From positions 339,647 to 403,646 of the forward strand of contig CAJNDS010002144.1 in the NCBI GenBank assembly GCA_905221605.1: a stretch of DNA of 64,000 nt. The letters run 5' to 3'. Each line of letters begins with the position of its first letter. Positions within the stretch are counted from its first letter, which is position 1. Positions 23,535 to 35,790 of this stretch are shown here, piece after piece. The notes beneath the pieces are model-generated. The model was given only the letters and a program-made list of their open reading frames with translations. It made no database searches and was not told the origin of the DNA. The position numbers and the translations under genes are program-made. This DNA comes from Symbiodinium natans. Taxonomy: Eukaryota; Sar; Dinophyceae; Suessiales; Symbiodiniaceae.

Positions 23535-26520
23535 ATGGGCATGTCCCGACATTCGCCCGGGCGAAACCCTAAACCCTAAACCCTCTAAACCCTGACCCCG
23601 ATGAACCCTAAACCCTAAAATCCTAAAAGCCTAAAATCCTAAACCCTAAACCCTGTTCCGTGTGCATTTCAAGGACGTGGCTTGTCGTCGCTCTCAGGCA
23701 CAAGGGAGATGAAGAACAAACACAAGAGTCATTCAAGTTTTCCCTGAAACCCTCAACTGTCCACCAGCACCCTAAACCCTAAACCCTAAACCCTAAACCC
23801 TAAACCCTAAACCCTAAACCCTAAACCCTAAACCCTGAACCCTGAACCCTGAACCCTGAACTTGGTCTTCGGCCTGAACTCCTTCCTTCCCTCCGGCCCT
23901 TAGAACTATAGCCACTTGAGTATTGTGTATATTCACCTGGGTTTAGGGTTGAGAGTTCGGGGTTTTATATCAGAAACTCACCATCATTCCACAAGGAATC
24001 TGGACCCAAGCATGGCCTAGAAATAAAAGGGCACCCTTTTGCTTTAAGGGGGCTTCATCAGGGAGCCCCTAAACCCTAAACCCTAAACCCTAAACCCAAA
24101 GCCCCTAGTAACAAAGAGGAATAAGGGCCTTCTCTGGTCCCAGGAGTAACACAAGCCTAAACAAGGGCACCCTTTCAGGTTTCAAGGAGGCTTCAGAAGG
24201 GAACCCAAGCCCTTCAAAAAGAAGGGGTTGAGGGCCTTCTCTGGGTCCTATAGGAAAACATACAATCCTAAAATATAGGGGTCGGAAGGATTGCTGCTTT
24301 TCCCTTATGGTCCATGATCATTCTACTATAAAAACCCCCCCAGCCCCCCCCCAAAAAAAAAAAAAAGAAAAAAAAATGCAATTATCAAGGCCCCTATACT
24401 GCAGCCCCTATGCGCGAGGCTCGGTCTGGGACTCGTGCTTGACAATGCCGCCAGGACTGCAAAGACGATCGAGGCGGGCCTGGGAGGGTGTTTAGGGTTT
24501 AGGGTTTAGGGTTTAGGGTTAGGGAACTCAAGCCTACTTGGCTAAATCCCCAGCTGACAAACCCTGGTAAGCGCTAAGCCCCAAGCCCTAAACCCGAACC
24601 CTGAACCCTAAACCCCTGACCAACCAGCCTCATGACCTTGAAGCCCGTGAAGAAACCAGTGCAGCCGGAGGGAGCGCTGGTTGGGCTCCGGGTCTTCTCA
24701 GGGAGGTCGGGGCTTGCGGGTTGATAAGGGTTTAGGGTTTAGGGTTTAGGGTTTAGGGTTTCAGGGGGTTTTATCGGTGTGTTTGGGTGCTGGCAGTGCC
24801 ATATCTTCGAGGCGGAGGGATCTGATCTGTGGGTCTGTAGCTGGGAAATCGAGTGGAGTCGAGTCAACAGTGCCATTCTGCATTGAAGGCTTACAAAGGC
24901 CTTATCGGATTTGCTGAAGTTGTAGATGGCTGGATGTTTTCATGTGTTATTTTTAGAAGTTGTTTGAGGGGCCCAGTTCCTGCACAATTTCGGCAAGCCA
25001 GATAAACTCACCGGAAGCATGGGTTTCGGATCCTTGAACGCGCGGCGAACCCTAATCTCTGAACCATGAGGGCCCCGAACCATCCAGGACCCCCTGCACC
25101 CGAAACCGCCCAACGAAAAGAAAGCTCAGCCGTCCGTGGAAGACCTCGCGCACCCCTAAACCCTAAACCCTAAACCCCAAACCCCAAACCCCAAACCCTG
25201 CACAACCCTAAACCCTAAACCCCAAACCCCAAACCCCAAACCCTGCACAACCCTAAACCCTGGTGCTTCTGTTCATCTGGCAGCTGCGGTTCCCGTGCGC
25301 CGCAATAACAAAGTGGAAAATGGTGAACGGCATGAGCCGCAAACAACCCTCTAAACACAATCATCACGTGGCTCATGTGCTCTCTCCTTGTCACACCTAT
25401 CCCTCAACCAAGCATCCACAGATCAACTGCACGCCTGGTCACCAAGCCCCAAAACCAATAGAACTCTAAACAAAACCCATAAGCCCCTAACTTCACAACT
25501 CATGAACCCTTTCAAACCCAAACCCGAGACCTTAAACCCACGCCACCTAAACCCTAAATCCCAAAAACCCTAAACCCCTAAACCCTGAATCCCCAAACCC
25601 TAAACCCCTAAACCCCTGAACCCAAAACCCTAAACCCTAAACCTTAAACCCCTGAAGGTAAGTCCCAAAAAAAACTGGGCTCTGGGGACCCCTACGCCAA
25701 CTCCATTCCTGCGCAGCTCCGCAACCTGGCAGTACAAAGGGTTCGGGCGCCTGCTCTCCCTAGCGCACCTGAGTAGGGTTTAGGGTTTAGTGTTTAGGGT
25801 TTAGGGTTTAGGGTGTAGGGGGCCTAGGGTTTTGGGTTTAGGGTTTAGGGTTTAGGGTTCAGGGGTTAGGGTGTAGGGAATAAGGGGGCCTAGGGTTGTA
25901 GGGTTTATAGGGTTTAGGGATTCTCGGGCCTTAAAGGACTTGCCATATGGGCAGTTCTCCAAATTAGGTTTACTTTGTACGTTAATTTGGCGTGCTTATC
26001 CCTAAACAGCCTCAATAATTGTGGGAACCTAGAGGCCATGAGAAACCCCGTAAACCCCAAACCCTAAGGCTGTTAGAGAGCCTCCGACTAGGCGGGCCTC
26101 ACAAATCACAAAACTAAACTCGAAAAGCCTACAAACACTAAACGCTAAATCCGAAACCCGAAACCCTAAAACCCCAAGCCCTGGATCTGGAGGTGGCCGT
26201 TTTGAAGGGGGTCCCGGGCTCAAACGCCATTTCTGGCCCAACCTTGTCTGGGACCCCTGAGATTTTCCCCTAAAACCCCACTCAAAATCCCATGAGACCC
26301 CCTGACATGGAAGAAGTGTTTGGAAGCGGGCTGTTGACTTTCAAGGCCTCAACCCAAAAAGGAATAGGTTTGGGTGGTTTTGCCACCTGAGACGTCGTGG
26401 GGTGGGATAAAAGTGTTCGATGGCCCTCCACTATCGGGCCACAGCTGCTCCTCGCGTTTCGCGAAGCTGCCGAAGCGAGTCTGCATCCCAACATTCACGG
26501 CTTCTGCGCCATTTCACAGC
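23535..26520. repeat. Right host flank with interspersed telomere-type arrays
   Basis: No gene is seen. CCCTAAA arrays lie at about 23770-23861 (ending in CCCTGAA variants), 24067-24098, 25155-25261 and 25550-25660. TTTAGGG arrays lie at 24490-24520, 24727-24762 and 25770-25870. The 25155-25261 tract contains two copies of a segment of about 46 bp ending CCCTGCACAA. An A-rich run lies at about 24351-24376. The spacers are GC-rich and unlike each other. Confidence 0.8.
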
Positions 26521-27064
26521 AAACCCTACACCCCACACCCCAAACCCTAGTCCGCAAACCCTAAACCCGAAACCCTGAAAACCCTAAACCCTAAACCCCA
26601 AACCCTAAATCCCAAACCCTAAACCCCAAACCCTAAACCCCAAACCCTAAACCCCAAACCCTGAAAACCCTAAACCCTAAACCCTAAACCGCAGACCCTA
26701 AACCCTAACCCCAGACCCTAAACTCCAAACCCTAAACCCCAAACCCCAAACCCCAAACCCTAAACCCTAAACCCTAAACCCTGAAACCCTAAACCCCAAA
26801 CTCCAAACCCCAAACCCTAAACCCCAAACCCTAAACCCTAAACTCTAAACCCCAAACCCTAAACCCCAAACCCTAAACCCCAAACCCTAAACCCCAAACC
26901 CCAAACCCCAAACCCTAAACCCCAAACCCCAAACCCCAACCCCCAAACCCTAAACCCTAAACCCCAAACCCTAAACCCCAAACCCTAAACCCCAAACCCC
27001 GAACCCTAAACCCCAAACCCTAAACCCTAAACCCTAAACCCTAAACCCTAAACCCCAAACCCTC
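26521..27064. repeat. Longest degenerate telomere-type array (CCCTAAA/CCCCAAA)
   Basis: About 540 bp of CCCTAAA units mixed with CCCCAAA, CCCTGAA and CCGCAGA variants, all in one orientation. Many stretches alternate CCCTAAA and CCCCAAA one for one. The variant density suggests an old array, in contrast with the near-pure arrays elsewhere in the window. Confidence 0.9.
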
Positions 27065-30000
27065 TGGGCTCCCCCGGCTATGCGCTCCACAGTCGGTGCC
27101 AGCGACGGCGCTTCAAGCGCCCCAAGCAGCTCGGAAGCCTCTAGTGGGTTTAGGGTTTAGGGTTTAGGGTTTAGGGTTTAGGGTTTAGGGTTTAGGGTTT
27201 AGGGTTTAGGGTTTAGGGTTTAGGGCTAGTCACTATACGGTTTAGGGTTTAGGGTTTAGGGTTTGCGGTCTAGGGTTTAGGGTTTAGGGCTAGTCGCCAT
27301 AGGGTTTCGGGTTTAGGGTTTCGGGGCCGAGGGTCCAGAGTTTGGGGGTCCAGGGTTTAGGAATTAGGGTTTTGTGGCTCTATAGGGTTAAAGCTAGTGG
27401 AGGGGTTGGGGTTTAGGGTTTAGGGGTTGATAGAGCGTCGTTTACGTGGACTCTGAACCCCCTAAACCCTCTAAACATCTCTAAACCTATAAATCATTCC
27501 TAAGGCCGTTACAGACGCTCAACCCTAAAAGTGCTACACTGTGAACCCTAAACCCTGAACACCTTGAACCCAAAACAATAAAATCCTGCCCCTAAACCCT
27601 GAGCCCTAAATCCTAAACGCCGGATTTGGCTGGGCAACGTTTAGGGGCTGTGTGGCTTTAGGAGGGTCTTCAAGTCTCATAGATCGCTGGCGGATCCAAG
27701 GTTTGGAGCTACCTAGGGTTTAGGGTTTAGGGTTTAGGGTTTAGGGTTTAGGGCTTAGGGTTTAGGATTTAGGGCTTATGGGGTTTAGGGCTTGGGGTTT
27801 GGAGACTTATTCGGGTGCAGGGGTTGCTGTGTTGAAGGTTTAGGGTCTTGGGTTCGCGAACCAACCCAAGCGCTACCCCAAAACCCCAAACGATAAACCC
27901 TAAACCCTAAACCCTAAACCCCAAACCCTAAACCCTGCTTGGTGTTTTGTGCAGCAGATCGCTTCAGACCGCGCGTTCGCTAGGCGAAGATGAGGCTGAG
28001 CGCTCCTAGGCGGCCCTTTGGAGGCTACGTGTGAACTCCCTGAAGCCTAAACCCTAAACCCTAAACCCTAAACCCTAAACCCTAAACTTGGGTTCTGAGT
28101 GCCCTGAATCAGGAATTGCCGAACCAAATACACGGGGCGTCCTTGATGAGATAGATAGAAAGTAAGCCTAAACCCTAAACGGTACACCCTACACTGTAAA
28201 CCCAAGACCCGAGACCCTAAACCCTAAACCCTAAACCCTAAACCCTAAACCCTAAACCCTAAACCCTAAACCCTAAACCCCACCCCCTAGAAGAAACCTC
28301 AGCCTCAATTCATGTTGGTGAGACTTCGGAGGCCCCTTACTTCGCCGTGCAAGGCGTGCAGAAGCCGTGGGGCGTGAAGGCTTCCGACTCCTCCTCGGGA
28401 TAGGGTTTAGGGTTTAGGGTTTAGGGTTTAGGGTTTAGGGTTTAGGGTTTAGGGTTTAGGGTTTAGGGTTTAGGGTTTAGGGTTTAGGGTTTAGGGTTTA
28501 GGGTTTGGGGTTTAGGGTTTAAGGTTTAAGGTTTAAGGTTTGGGGTTTGGGGTTTAGGGTTTAGGGTTTAGGGAGTCGTTCGGACCCTTGCATTTTGTTT
28601 GGGGTTCAGGGTTGAAGGTCTACGGGGCTTTTCGCGGGCCCGCCCGGCCCCCTCTCCCAACCGTACCCCCCCACCCTTCTGTGGTCTGGACGGTTTAGGG
28701 TTTAGGGTTTAGGGTTTAGGGTCTAGGGTCTAGGGTCTAGGGTTGAGGGTTGGTTTAGTGTCCGCTTGCCCCTCTTCTCATGTGCGGTCACATGCTGATT
28801 GGCAGGGCAGGGTCAGAAACAAACACGACATTGCATGGTTCAAGAGTGCGTCGCCCTTCGGTGCAGGTTGGAAGAAAAAAACGGTGAAGCAATCGATATT
28901 GCTTGTTGCTTTCGTCTTTATCTGCATATTGGATTCCGGCTGTGCAGGAGGTAAAAACGTTAAAAGCTCGATGTCTCTCGCCAACTTTTTAAATCTCTTT
29001 TCGCAATCGTAGTTCGCGCAGTCTTAGGCATGCACGCAATGGGCGATGCATGTGAACCCTAAACCCTAAACCCTAAACCCTTAAACCATGGACGTTCCCT
29101 CCCAAGAGGTGTGCCCTACACATGGCTTCAAAGCCAGAGACACGTTCGGGCATGGATACACAGGACAAGGTGGTCGGGTTGGTTGAAACCCTAAACCCTA
29201 AACCCTAAACCCTCAACCCTAAACCCTAGTGAGGGTGAGGACGAGTGGTCGCTTGGGAACGACTCGGAAGAGGTCTTCAGCTGTAGAAGTTGAGCTCGAG
29301 CCTTTCAGGGTTTGGGGCTGAAGAGCAGACGATTCCTTGGCCAAAGGGTATAGGATTTAGGATTTAGAGTCTAGGGTTTGGTCAAAGGGTTTAGGGTTTA
29401 GGGTTTCGGGTTTGGGGTTTGGGGTTTCGGGTTTAGGGTTTAGGGTTCAGGGTTCAGGGTTTTGGGTTTAGGGTTCCGATCCCCGAAGAAACTGTCGGCA
29501 GGCCTTTCTCGCAAAGCGACAGCGCTGCGCCTGAGCACAGCGCCGTTTGCTCCAGGCTGCGCCTCTACGCGCACCATGCCATGCCAGGGGTGTGTAGGGT
29601 TTAGGGTTTAGGGTTTAGGGTTTAGGGTTTAGGGTTTAGGGTTTAGGGTTTAGGGTTTAGGGTTTTGGGTTTAGGGTTTAGGGTTTAGGGTTTTGGGGAG
29701 CCCTGGGGGTACCCTTAATCTTCTTCCCCTATATAGCCCCTACGTATACCTTATAAAATCCCATATATCCAAGTAGCCCCTAAAGAGCCCCTAAGTAGCC
29801 CCTAGGGTCCCTTATAAGAACATACCACTAAGGTTGTACCCCTTTAAAGTTTCCCTTAAAATACTCCCAAACCCTAAACCCTAAACCCTAAACCCTAAAC
29901 CCTAAACCCTAAACCCTAAACCCTAAACCCTAAACCCTAAACCCTAAACCCTAAACCTAAACCCTAAACCCTAAGCCCTTTTCTTCCCTTAGAGGATCTT

Positions 30001-31889
30001 CAAGAAGGATCCCCAAAGCCAAGGGTGCAACCTTAGGAGCGCAAGATAAAAAGATCCATGAAGATGGGGTCGAGGGCTGACTCAACCCTAAACCCTAAAC
30101 CCTAAACCCTAAAACCCTAAACCCTAAACCCTAAACCAAAAACCCTAAACTCTAAACCAGGAATGGCTTGTATTTTATGCAGACTGTTGGCTTGGAGTGC
30201 TTGCAGAAGTGTTGCCCTGCATCCTGATAAACCCTCAACCCTGAACCCGAAACCGCCCCAAAGTCATGCCCTAGGGAGTACTTCAAACCCAAGAGCCTCC
30301 TCGGGCGGTTGGGTTTTAGGTTTTAGGGTTTAGGGTTTAGGGTTCAGGGTTTAGGATTCAGGGTTTAGGACCCTCTAGGGAACACCCATCCATGAACCTC
30401 TATGCTGGGCCTCCGTAGCAGCTGCAGTAGCCCCAGGGTCACTGTCCAAAGCTCCGGATCCTCAATCTGAGTTTGTAGGGTTGTAGGGATTAGGGTTTAG
30501 GGTTTAGGGTTTAAGGTTTAGGGTTTACAGTTTAGGAGCCGCGCCCGCATCAATGGTTGTTTTGCTGTGCCCCGCCGAAAATTTCAACAGGAGGGTACAG
30601 GAGTCGCGGTTCCGAACGACCCAGGTGCTGAGGATTCCGGTTTTCGGGCTTCGGGCCCAAGCGTTGAGGGTCTAGGGCTAAACGCTAAGCCCTAGCAACC
30701 TTTTCCCTAAAGCACCAAGCCCTGTAACCTCGAGTCTCAGATATCCTAAACCCGAAACCCGAAATCCGAAACCCTAAACCCTAAACCCGAAACCCTAAAC
30801 ACTAAACCCTAAACCCTAAACCCTGAACCCTGAACCCTAAACCCTAAACCCTAAACCCTAAACCCTAAACCAAGGCACATCGAAGCTCACAATGGCGCTT
30901 GTATAAGCAATGAGGCTGGTGGCGATGCCTGCCTTCGGTGCACTTGCTCGGGCGCAGAGATTTTTGTTAGGCTGAGGCTGCAGCATTTGTTGGATTTTAG
31001 CCCTAAACCCTAAACCCTAAACCCCTAAACCCTAAACCCTAAACCCTTATAGGGTGTAGGGTTGTGGGGCTTGTATGTTCTACTACTCTCTCGGCCGCTA
31101 CGTCTCATAGGCCAGAGACCTTACAAGCCTACGGCCTAAAATCTCCTTAACGCATCTAAGCATTGTACTTAACCACAGGGAAACAGTAGGGTTCAGGGTG
31201 TAGGGTGTAGGGTGTCGGGTTTGACTGTTACGGTTTCGGGTTTGGGGTTAGGGTTTAGGGTTTGCGTTGATTAAAACGCGGCCTACCATTGCACAACTGC
31301 GATGGGTTTAGGGTTTAGGGTGAGCCAAAGGCAACCATGCCCATGCCTTGTCCATGTGCTGCAACTGTGACAGCGCAAGCTGCCACTGTAGCCCCTTCCG
31401 CATGGGCGTTAAACATGGCTTTAGGGTTATCAGCCAGTTGCCTGCAGCCTAAGCAAGCCCTAGAAACTCATAACCCGGAACCCGAATCGGTTGCCCATGT
31501 TTGCATGAGCCTAAGGGATTACCATAAACCCAAAACCCTCTAAACCATAAACCCTAAACCCCTAAACCCTAAACCCTAAACCCCTAAACCCTAAACCCTA
31601 AACCCCTAAACCCTAAACCAGGCTTTGGGGACTCGGAAGTGGGGCTAGGGGTAGGGTTTAGGTTTCCAGATTTCAGGCTTCGACCGGGTTTAGGGCTAGG
31701 GTTTAGGGCTTTGGGGTTTAGGGGTTTAGCGGTTTAGGGGTTTAGGGTTTAGGGGTTTAGGGGTTCAGGGTTTAGGTCGAAGGTTTAGGGTTTAGGGGTT
31801 TAAGGGTTTAGGTGTTTAGGGTTTAGGGGTGATCGCCTCAGTTTCGGGCTTCGGAACTCCCTGCAACCCAGCAAACCCAACATGCTTGT
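27065..31889. repeat. Host repeats and spacers; no gene seen
   Basis: Nearly pure TTTAGGG arrays lie at 27145-27226, 28401-28573 and 29594-29698. CCCTAAA arrays lie at 28214-28283, 29869-29978, 30760-30873 and 31551-31620. Shorter ones occur in between. Facing pairs occur several times, for example 29594-29698 against 29869-29978. An 89-codon frame at 28743-29012 has a hydrophobic stretch but begins only at TTG, and I do not call it. Confidence 0.78.
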
Positions 31890-32032
31890 GATACCTTAAA
31901 CCCTAAAACCTAAACCCCCTAAACCCCCTAAACCCCCTAAACCCCCAAAACCCCCTAAACCCCCTAAACCCCCTAAACCCCCTAAACCCCCTAAACCCCC
32001 TAACCCCCCTTAAACCCCTAAACCCGGAAACC
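31890..32032. repeat. Variant array of 9-bp AAACCCCCT units
   Basis: A run of AAACCCCCT units, two cytosines longer than the standard heptamer, with occasional CCCCCAAAA forms. Longer-unit arrays like this are otherwise rare in the window. They could have arisen by local slippage and spread of a variant. Confidence 0.8.
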
Positions 32033-35000
32033 CTCAACCCTACGAACCCCCTCCTTGGCGCAGGCGGACACCACTGCACTGTAGGTGATCTCCTTGGGGC
32101 CCGCAGTTCGTCAGGGTTTAGGGTTTAGGGTTTAGAGTTTAGGGTTTAAGGCTACTTGTAGCAACATCAATTGATCTGGACTCTACGGTTCCCGGCTTTG
32201 GGGTGAAAGGCTACTGGGTAGCCTAGAAATCAAGCACCAACAGGCCAAGCACTTTTGCATAGGTGAAAAGAGGGTTTCAGGTCTAGGGTTTAGGGTTTAG
32301 GGTTTAGTAGCCCTAAACGGAGAGTCGGAGAAAAGGGTGTAGGGTTCAGGGTTTTAGGTTTCAGGCGTTAGGGGTGCCGGCATGGCTTGGGGTAAGACTC
32401 CTAAACTCGAAACTCTGAACCCTTTAGGAACCCTTAGGAACCCTAACCCTAAACCCTAAACCCTAAACCCTAAACCCTAAACACGGGCAGAAGAAAAACA
32501 ACTTGATCTCGTCTCCCCGTCCAGGGCTTTGGATCCTGATCCCCTGTCAACCAGAAAATATGAGCACGATCAGAAACCAAGGAAACGCATAGGGGTTTAG
32601 GGTTCAGGATTTAGGGATGTTATAGGGGTCTAGGGTTTATAGGATTTAGGGTTTAGGGTTTGGGGTACCATTTTGGGGTCCTTATTATAAGGGGATCCTA
32701 TTATTTGGGGTCCCTTGTTGTTGTAAACCCCCCCCCCCCCCCAAATCCGCAAAGGTCAAGGCTAGGGTGGAGCGCAAGTACTGAAGGGTCTATTGGACTG
32801 AGTGGTTGGCCCTAAACCCGAAACCATGGGCTAGGCACTTACTTGTAGTAGTCCGTTGAGACTGGCTTTGGGGTTTAGAGTTTAGGGTGTAGGGTTTGGG
32901 GTTTAGGGTTCAGGGTTTAGGGTACGAAGACCGATGCGCTGGAAGTCGAAGAAGAAGACATTTGAGGCCATCGCCCCATGAACCCTGAACCCATATGAAC
33001 TCGAAAGCCCTAAACATTATAAGCGCTAAAGCCCTAGAGGCTCTCAAGCCCAAAAACCCTAGGACCCTAACGCCCGCAAAAAACCTAAACTCCAAACCCT
33101 AAAACTCAAAAACTCTAAAACCCTACAACCCTAAGATCCTAAAACCCAAAAAAACCTACAACCCTAAGACCCCAAAACCCTAAAATTCTCAACCCAAAAA
33201 GCCCTGAAACTGCGCAAAAACCCTAAAATCCTAGAACCCTGAAACCCTACGACCCTAAAGACCTAAAACCCCAAACAAAGAACCCTGAATCCTCAACCCT
33301 AAACCCTAAAACCCTACGACCCTACGACCCTAAACCCTAAACCCTAAACCCTAAACCCTAAACCCTAAACCCTAAACCCTAAACCCTAAACCCTACCTTA
33401 AGAACCTTGTAAACGCCACAAGACGGAAGGGCTGGTCGTCGATGTTGACATGAGCTGCAAGAGGTCCAAGGCACGCTGCCTTGTGGCAGGAACAGGGGTT
33501 AAGGGTCCAAGGCTCAGGGTTTAGGGGGGGGTTTAGGGTTTAGGGTTTCGGGTTTGATAGGGATTGTGGGTTTGGGGTTTAGGATACCCCCTTTTAATCC
33601 CAATTAAGGACTGTTAGCAAAGGGAGTGCTATAATTATGATAGGGGGTTATATAATCCCTATCAAGGACTGTTAGTAGAAGGGACCTCCTCCACGAAGAA
33701 CCAACAAAGGTAGCATCGCAGTCTCTTGAGGTAGGGTGTCTCTTTGGGGACCAAATGAACCCTAAACCCTAAACCCTAAACCCTAAACCCTAAACCCAGA
33801 CCCTAAACCCTAAACCCTAAACCTTTGTTTGGAAGCGGCGCCCCAGGTGGCTAAGGTGCCGGGGAGTCTGGTCCAAGGTTGGGGGTATGTTCGGTAGCAG
33901 AGTTTCCAGAATTGAGGTTCGGTTTAGGGTTTAGGGTTTAGGGTTTGGGGTTTAGGGTTTAGGGTTTAGGGGATGTCAAGCCGCATCGATTTCATGAGTG
34001 AGATGGTGAAGGCATCGATACTGAACTGTGGGAACATGCAAAAAAAACTCTCTATTGCTCCTTTTGGGGCTGTAAAATTGTAGTAGTGGGATGGTCCAGG
34101 CCTTAACCCACTTTGAAAAATATTCCTGAAGATGACCCCTTGTTAACCCAATCAGGAAAAATGGGAATGTCCCAGGGGCCTACCTCGAATATGGAGCCCT
34201 TTGACAGAACTGCTCTTGGACCGGGCACAGGCGGCTTCTCCCGTGGGCTCTACCCAACTTGCAAGGCCAGCACCCCTTCATCTTGTTGTTCTGTTACTGG
34301 GTGTAGGGTGTAGGGTTTAGGGTTTAGGTGTAAGTTTCAGGGTTTCGGGTTGAAGTTTCTGGCCATAGTGCCCGTGACTTGCACTGGAAGCTCAACTTTT
34401 GGCAGCTCGGGTTTACAGCATGGTAAGCTTGCGTGAATCTAGAGCACGTGTAGTGACAGATTCTGGATGACAGAGAGCACATTGGAACCGGGGAAGGTCG
34501 GTTATGAGGGTTTAGGGTTTAGGGTTCCGGGTTTAGGGTTTAGGGTTTAGGGTTTAGGAGGTGACCTTGAGCAGGCCCCCTGGCTAAACTGCCTTCAGGA
34601 ACCCTACTAAAACCTAAAACCTAAACCTGATGCTTTGCCAAGAGCAGTCTGCCCACCCTCCCCCCCCCCCCCCAAATAGACTCCTAGCACGCCTGGACTC
34701 CATCTCTGCAGATTTATGTAGGATTTAGGGTTTGGGGTTTAGGGTTTAGGGTTTGGGGCTTAGGGATAATTCAGGCTTCTTCCGGTGTGAATGCTGGCCC
34801 GCTGGCCATGTAAAATGAACTGTCCTTAACTTCACCACTCCGTCATACTCTGAATTCTGAACTCGCCCCTGGCACGTCGAAACTCTCATCCTGCCCATGC
34901 AAATGGTACTCTCAGCCTAAACCCTAAATCCTGAAACCCTGTAAGTCCAGGAAACCCACCATGGTCTTGCTGCGAGCGGCCACGAAGACAGTCCCTCGAA

Positions 35001-35530
35001 TGCCCCCAGGAGCGTGTTGTACGTGATCACGCTGGGAGTGAGTGCCCTCAGAAAGCTTAAGAACTCGTTTTGTGCCTTTTTGTAGAGGTGCGGGGGAGGA
35101 GCACACAGGTCGTGGGCTTGGGTGAACTTTAGTACCTTGATCCAGCAAATATAGGGCCAAGGGCTATTTATAGGGGGCCGGGGAATGAGTAGTGAGGTGC
35201 CCAGATCCACCCACCAAAACCCCTGATTCACCCGCCTGGCTCGCCCGTCAACAAACTCCTGATTCAAGGAGACGACATGGTGTTCACGCTTTTTTGGGTG
35301 GTGCCTGCAGTGTGAAGGCCCAATGGACAGCGTAACCCTCAACCCTCAACCCTCAACCCTAAACCCTAAACCCTAAACCCTAAACCCTGAACCCTAAACC
35401 CTAAACCCTAGCCATTCAGTTCTGAGAGCTCCCCCCAACCAACGCAACCCCATGAAACCTGCCGGGGTGAGTGAGCAACGACACCGGGGCCCTACCCCTT
35501 CCGCGGCCCTGTCAGCCTTGCAACACAATA
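32033..35530. repeat. Host repeats and spacers; no gene seen
   Basis: Telomere-type arrays at about 32106-32150, 32440-32481, 33290-33396 (with CCCTACGA variants), 33757-33825 and 35338-35409. C-runs lie at about 32728-32742 and 34660-34674. At 33582-33690 two copies of an AAGGACTGTTAG motif lie close together, related to the foldback element at 61113-61208. A single end of the GGGGACCAAATGAACC element family lies at about 33738-33755. Open frames at 34917-35342 are not convincing. Confidence 0.7.
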
Positions 35531-35615
35531 AGTTATAAATGTGTATACATATATATATATATAGACATATAAACATATAGATATATAGATATATAGATGT
35601 ATAGATGTATAGATG

Positions 35616-35646
<31 letters not shown>

Positions 35647-35790
35647 GTAGATATATGTAGATATATGGACATAAAGATATATATATATACATGTATATAT
35701 ATATATATAGACATATATAGATATATAGATACATAGATATATAGATCTATAGATATATGGATATATAGATATATAGACATACAGTTATTT
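35531..35790. repeat. AT microsatellite (ATAGATAT/TATATA)
   Basis: About 260 bp made of ATAGATAT, TATATG and TATATA units with local variation. Open frames across it encode YIYIYISI-type repeats and are artefacts of the low complexity. Confidence 0.85.

Noticed and set aside
28743-29012. 89-codon frame with a hydrophobic segment.
   Set aside because: Begins only at TTG. It has no ATG upstream of the main part, no family and no supporting context.
35394-35780. YIYIYISI-type frames.
   Set aside because: Translations of an AT microsatellite.
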